7,029 bases of DNA from Candidatus Dadabacteria bacterium (GTDB taxonomy: Bacteria; Desulfobacterota_D; UBA1144; Nemesobacterales; UBA2774), in NCBI GenBank assembly GCA_020054175.1, contig JAGVLR010000202.1, positions 1-7,029 on the forward strand, given 5' to 3'. The notes below the pieces were generated by a model, which saw only the letters and a list, made by a program, of their open reading frames with translations, was not told where the DNA came from and made no database searches. Below, in pieces: positions 5,644 through 7,029 of this stretch. Position 1 is the first letter of the stretch; the number at the start of each line of letters is the position of its first letter. A program made the translations under genes and the position numbers.

Positions 5644-5689
5644 TATAATGAAAAATGAGAGAGTCGCCGAAGCGGGAGTGAGCTCTCAT
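5644..5689 (+). promoter_or_regulatory. TATAAT box and 5'-end hairpin leader before the isomerase-like gene
   Basis: TATAAT at 5644-5649 is a perfect -10 box, but no good -35 is found at 16-18 bases upstream. Transcription would start near 5656. There the perfect 7-base arm ATGAGAG (5655-5661) pairs with CTCTCAT (5683-5689) around a 21-base loop, which holds a small inner stem (CGC 5665-5667, GCG 5672-5674, CGAA loop). The mRNA would then open with a hairpin about 80 nt before the start codon. An alternative reading is a 20-codon open frame at 5648-5710 (MKNERVAEAG...), whose ATG overlaps the box. I know no riboswitch class that matches. Confidence 0.35.
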
Positions 5690-5735
5690 ACGGCAGGTCC
5701 GCTGGAATAAAAAATCACACAGGGAGGAAAACGAC

Positions 5736-6041
5736 ATGCAATTTTTCGCGATCGCGGAATTATCCGACAGGATAAAATACGATGAAAACCCTTCTCTGGT
5801 AGAGGAGGAGGTGCGCTATGTGTGGCAGCTTCACAAATCGGGCTTTTTGCGCGCGATAAATCACCGTCTCGACAGAAGGGGGGTCGTGCTCACGCTGGAA
5901 GCCGACAGCCTCGATCACGTTCAGAAAACTCTCGACGCGCTGCCGCTGGTGAGGGAGGGCTTTCTCGACATAGCGAGCATTATCCCGGTCGGGCCGTATA
6001 CCTCCTACGAAAGGCTGTTCAGGCCGGAAAGCGAAGGCTGA
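5736..6041 (+). CDS. Muconolactone-isomerase-like small ferredoxin-fold protein
   Basis: The protein has 101 residues. AGGGAGG at 5721-5727 lies 8 bases before the ATG. There is no signal peptide or membrane segment, so it is probably cytoplasmic. Its pattern fits the dimeric alpha-beta barrel fold: strand 2-9 (QFFAIAEL), helix 19-34 with EEEVRYVWQLHKSG, strand 37-44, strand 48-54 (RGVVLTLE), helix 57-69 (SLDHVQKTLDALPL), and a last strand at 76-85 (FLDIASIIPV). Length and segment order match muconolactone delta-isomerase (CatC), which acts in the beta-ketoadipate pathway, and its relatives, including the 'LPL' before the final strand. No other aromatic-degradation gene is nearby, so CatC activity itself is doubtful and a related small-molecule isomerase, monooxygenase-like or accessory role is as likely. 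A 69-base gap with a strong hairpin separates it from the convergent RND gene. Confidence 0.78.
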   Translation: MQFFAIAELSDRIKYDENPSLVEEEVRYVWQLHKSGFLRAINHRLDRRGVVLTLEADSLDHVQKTLDALPLVREGFLDIASIIPVGPYTSYERLFRPESEG

Positions 6042-6072
6042 GTCCTGAAGGTAAACCCGGTGCGGCAACTGA

Positions 6073-6090
6073 GCGCCTGGAATCAGGCGC
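6073..6090. terminator. GC-rich hairpin between convergent genes
   Basis: GCGCCTG (6073-6079) and CAGGCGC (6084-6090) form a perfect 7-bp stem with a GAAT tetraloop in the 69-base gap between the convergent isomerase-like and RND genes. Weaker flanking pairings (CGGTG 6058-6062 with CACCG 6101-6105) could extend it. No T-run follows on either strand, so it is not a classical intrinsic terminator. It may act as a 3'-end stabilising or pausing hairpin for one or both genes. Confidence 0.45.
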
Positions 6091-6110
6091 GTGCGGGACA
6101 CACCGATCTA

Positions 6111-7029
6111 TTATTTCGCCGGGTTCGGTATCTTGAAGAATATCGTGTAGAGCACCGGCACCACGACGAGTGTGAGCACCGTCGCAACCAGAAGCCCGAA
6201 CATTATGGTTACGGCCATCGATACGAAAAACGCGTCCTGAAGAAGTGGTATCATGCCGAGGATAGTCGTCGCGGCGGCCATCATAACCGGATTCAGCCTG
6301 CTCACACCCGAATCGACTACCGACAGATATTTGTCCTTTCCGGTTTTGATTTCGCTGTCTATCTGGTCTATCAGGACTATGGCGTTCTTGATGAGCATGC
6401 CCGAAAGGCTGAGGAGCCCGAGAAGCGCCATGAACCCGAACGGCTGCTTGAATAAGATGAGCCCCACAGTTACACCGATTATGGAGAGGGGAACTGTGAG
6501 CCAGATTATGAGCGGCTGCTTTATCGAGTTAAAAAGGAACACGACCACCAGAACCATCATCCCGAAGAATACAGGCAGCTTGCTCGCGAGCCCCGCGTTT
6601 GCGCGCGCGGAATCCTCGGCTTCGCCGCCCCATGCCATGTAGTAACCGGGCATCCCCTTGAGCGGAAGCATGTCGGAGTCCCTTATCGGGACGACGTCCG
6701 GTGTGAAATCCTTGAACGGATCGTCTTCCGGGCCGAAGCTCTGTCCCGTGATTTTTCCGACGTCCACGTTGAGCGCCTTCTCTATCTGGGGCTTGACGCG
6801 CACGAAGAGCTCGCTCGGGAGCTCCGTCCTCGGGTCGGCGTGGATTTTTATCATCGTCATACGGTCGCGCCTGCCGATGTTGGCGTCTTCCGTTTCGGTG
6901 TTAAAGCCGGAAACAACCTGGCCTATCGGTATCATCCTTCCCGCCGCCGGGCTCCAGACCTGAAGACTCTGTATCGTATCGAGATTCAGCCTTTCGTTCT
7001 CGGGGGCCCTCGCGATTATCGGAATCAGC
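6111..7029 (-). CDS. RND efflux transporter, inner-membrane subunit, C-terminal part (AcrB/HAE1-type)
   Basis: The frame is open from the right edge to the TAA at 6111-6113, so only about 305 C-terminal residues are visible; family members have about 1,000-1,100. The ATG at 6933-6935 is internal, because coding sequence continues upstream of it to the edge (ending ...SPAAGR before MIPIGQ). The visible part begins in a periplasmic pore-domain region and continues through a stretch with GPEDDPF and MAWGGEAEDS. The last transmembrane helices follow. The segment GMLIKNAIVLIDQI (6345-6398) carries the lysine equivalent to AcrB Lys940 of the proton relay, RLNPVMMAAATTILGMIPLL matches the next conserved loop-helix, and ATVLTLVVVPVLYTIF ends the last helix. 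Such pumps use the proton motive force to export drugs, solvents, bile-type compounds or lipids together with a periplasmic adaptor and outer-membrane channel, which would lie beyond the window. Substrate cannot be told. The proton-binding Asp pair of helix 4 is outside the window. Confidence 0.94.
   Translation of the reverse strand, partial: LIPIIARAPENERLNLDTIQSLQVWSPAAGRMIPIGQVVSGFNTETEDANIGRRDRMTMIKIHADPRTELPSELFVRVKPQIEKALNVDVGKITGQSFGPEDDPFKDFTPDVVPIRDSDMLPLKGMPGYYMAWGGEAEDSARANAGLASKLPVFFGMMVLVVVFLFNSIKQPLIIWLTVPLSIIGVTVGLILFKQPFGFMALLGLLSLSGMLIKNAIVLIDQIDSEIKTGKDKYLSVVDSGVSRLNPVMMAAATTILGMIPLLQDAFFVSMAVTIMFGLLVATVLTLVVVPVLYTIFFKIPNPAK

Noticed and set aside
5736..6041. Naming the gene catC (muconolactone isomerase of the beta-ketoadipate pathway)
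   Set aside because: Fold and length agree, but no catA, catB or other aromatic catabolism gene is nearby and the match is at family level only, so no gene symbol was given.

Overview
The window comes from a diderm (Gram-negative-type) bacterium. It encodes an outer-membrane-type lipoprotein, several Sec-exported small proteins and an RND (AcrB-type) efflux pump. Base composition is moderately GC-rich by eye. Codon use favours ATA for isoleucine and AGG for arginine, which would fit deltaproteobacterial, Nitrospirota-like or candidate-phylum genomes, but the sequence alone does not fix a taxon. There are no rRNA or tRNA genes, CRISPR arrays, insertion sequences or phage genes, and it reads as ordinary chromosomal sequence.

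Layout, left to right. (1) 1-48: a probable 3' end of a + strand gene that starts outside the window. (2) 247-2468, + strand: a secreted protein of unknown function, a TTG-started glycine-zipper lipoprotein, and a fusion of an N-terminal J domain (HPD motif) to two universal stress protein (Usp) domains. The last two are only 13 nt apart and probably co-transcribed. (3) 2572-4389, - strand: a 605-residue polytopic membrane protein resembling the putative Na+/H+ antiporters of the ion-transporter (NhaD/ArsB-like) superfamily, with a large charged loop between its two halves. (4) 4540-5076, - strand: an exported protein with a C-terminal DUF4124 module and an apparently leaderless promoter. (5) 5218-5592, + strand, divergent from the previous gene: a small exported four-cysteine protein. 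(6) 5736-6041, + strand: a muconolactone-isomerase-like small protein behind a leader that may be structured. (7) 6111-7029, - strand, running off the right edge: the C-terminal third of an RND efflux transporter.

How the genes fit together. Most products act in the envelope (lipoprotein, exported proteins, antiporter, efflux pump), and the J-Usp protein is a likely cytoplasmic stress component. No single pathway can be read from this set. The strands alternate (+, -, +, -), which suggests several short transcription units rather than one operon.

The points most worth a second look are the J domain-Usp-Usp fusion, the divergent intergenic region 5077-5217 (a TATAAT box placed so that transcription would start on the A of the ATG, with a strong inverted repeat over its -35 region), and the hairpin leader in front of the isomerase-like gene. 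I did not find convincing evidence for a wholly new multi-gene system. No intergenic stretch exceeds about 250 bases.
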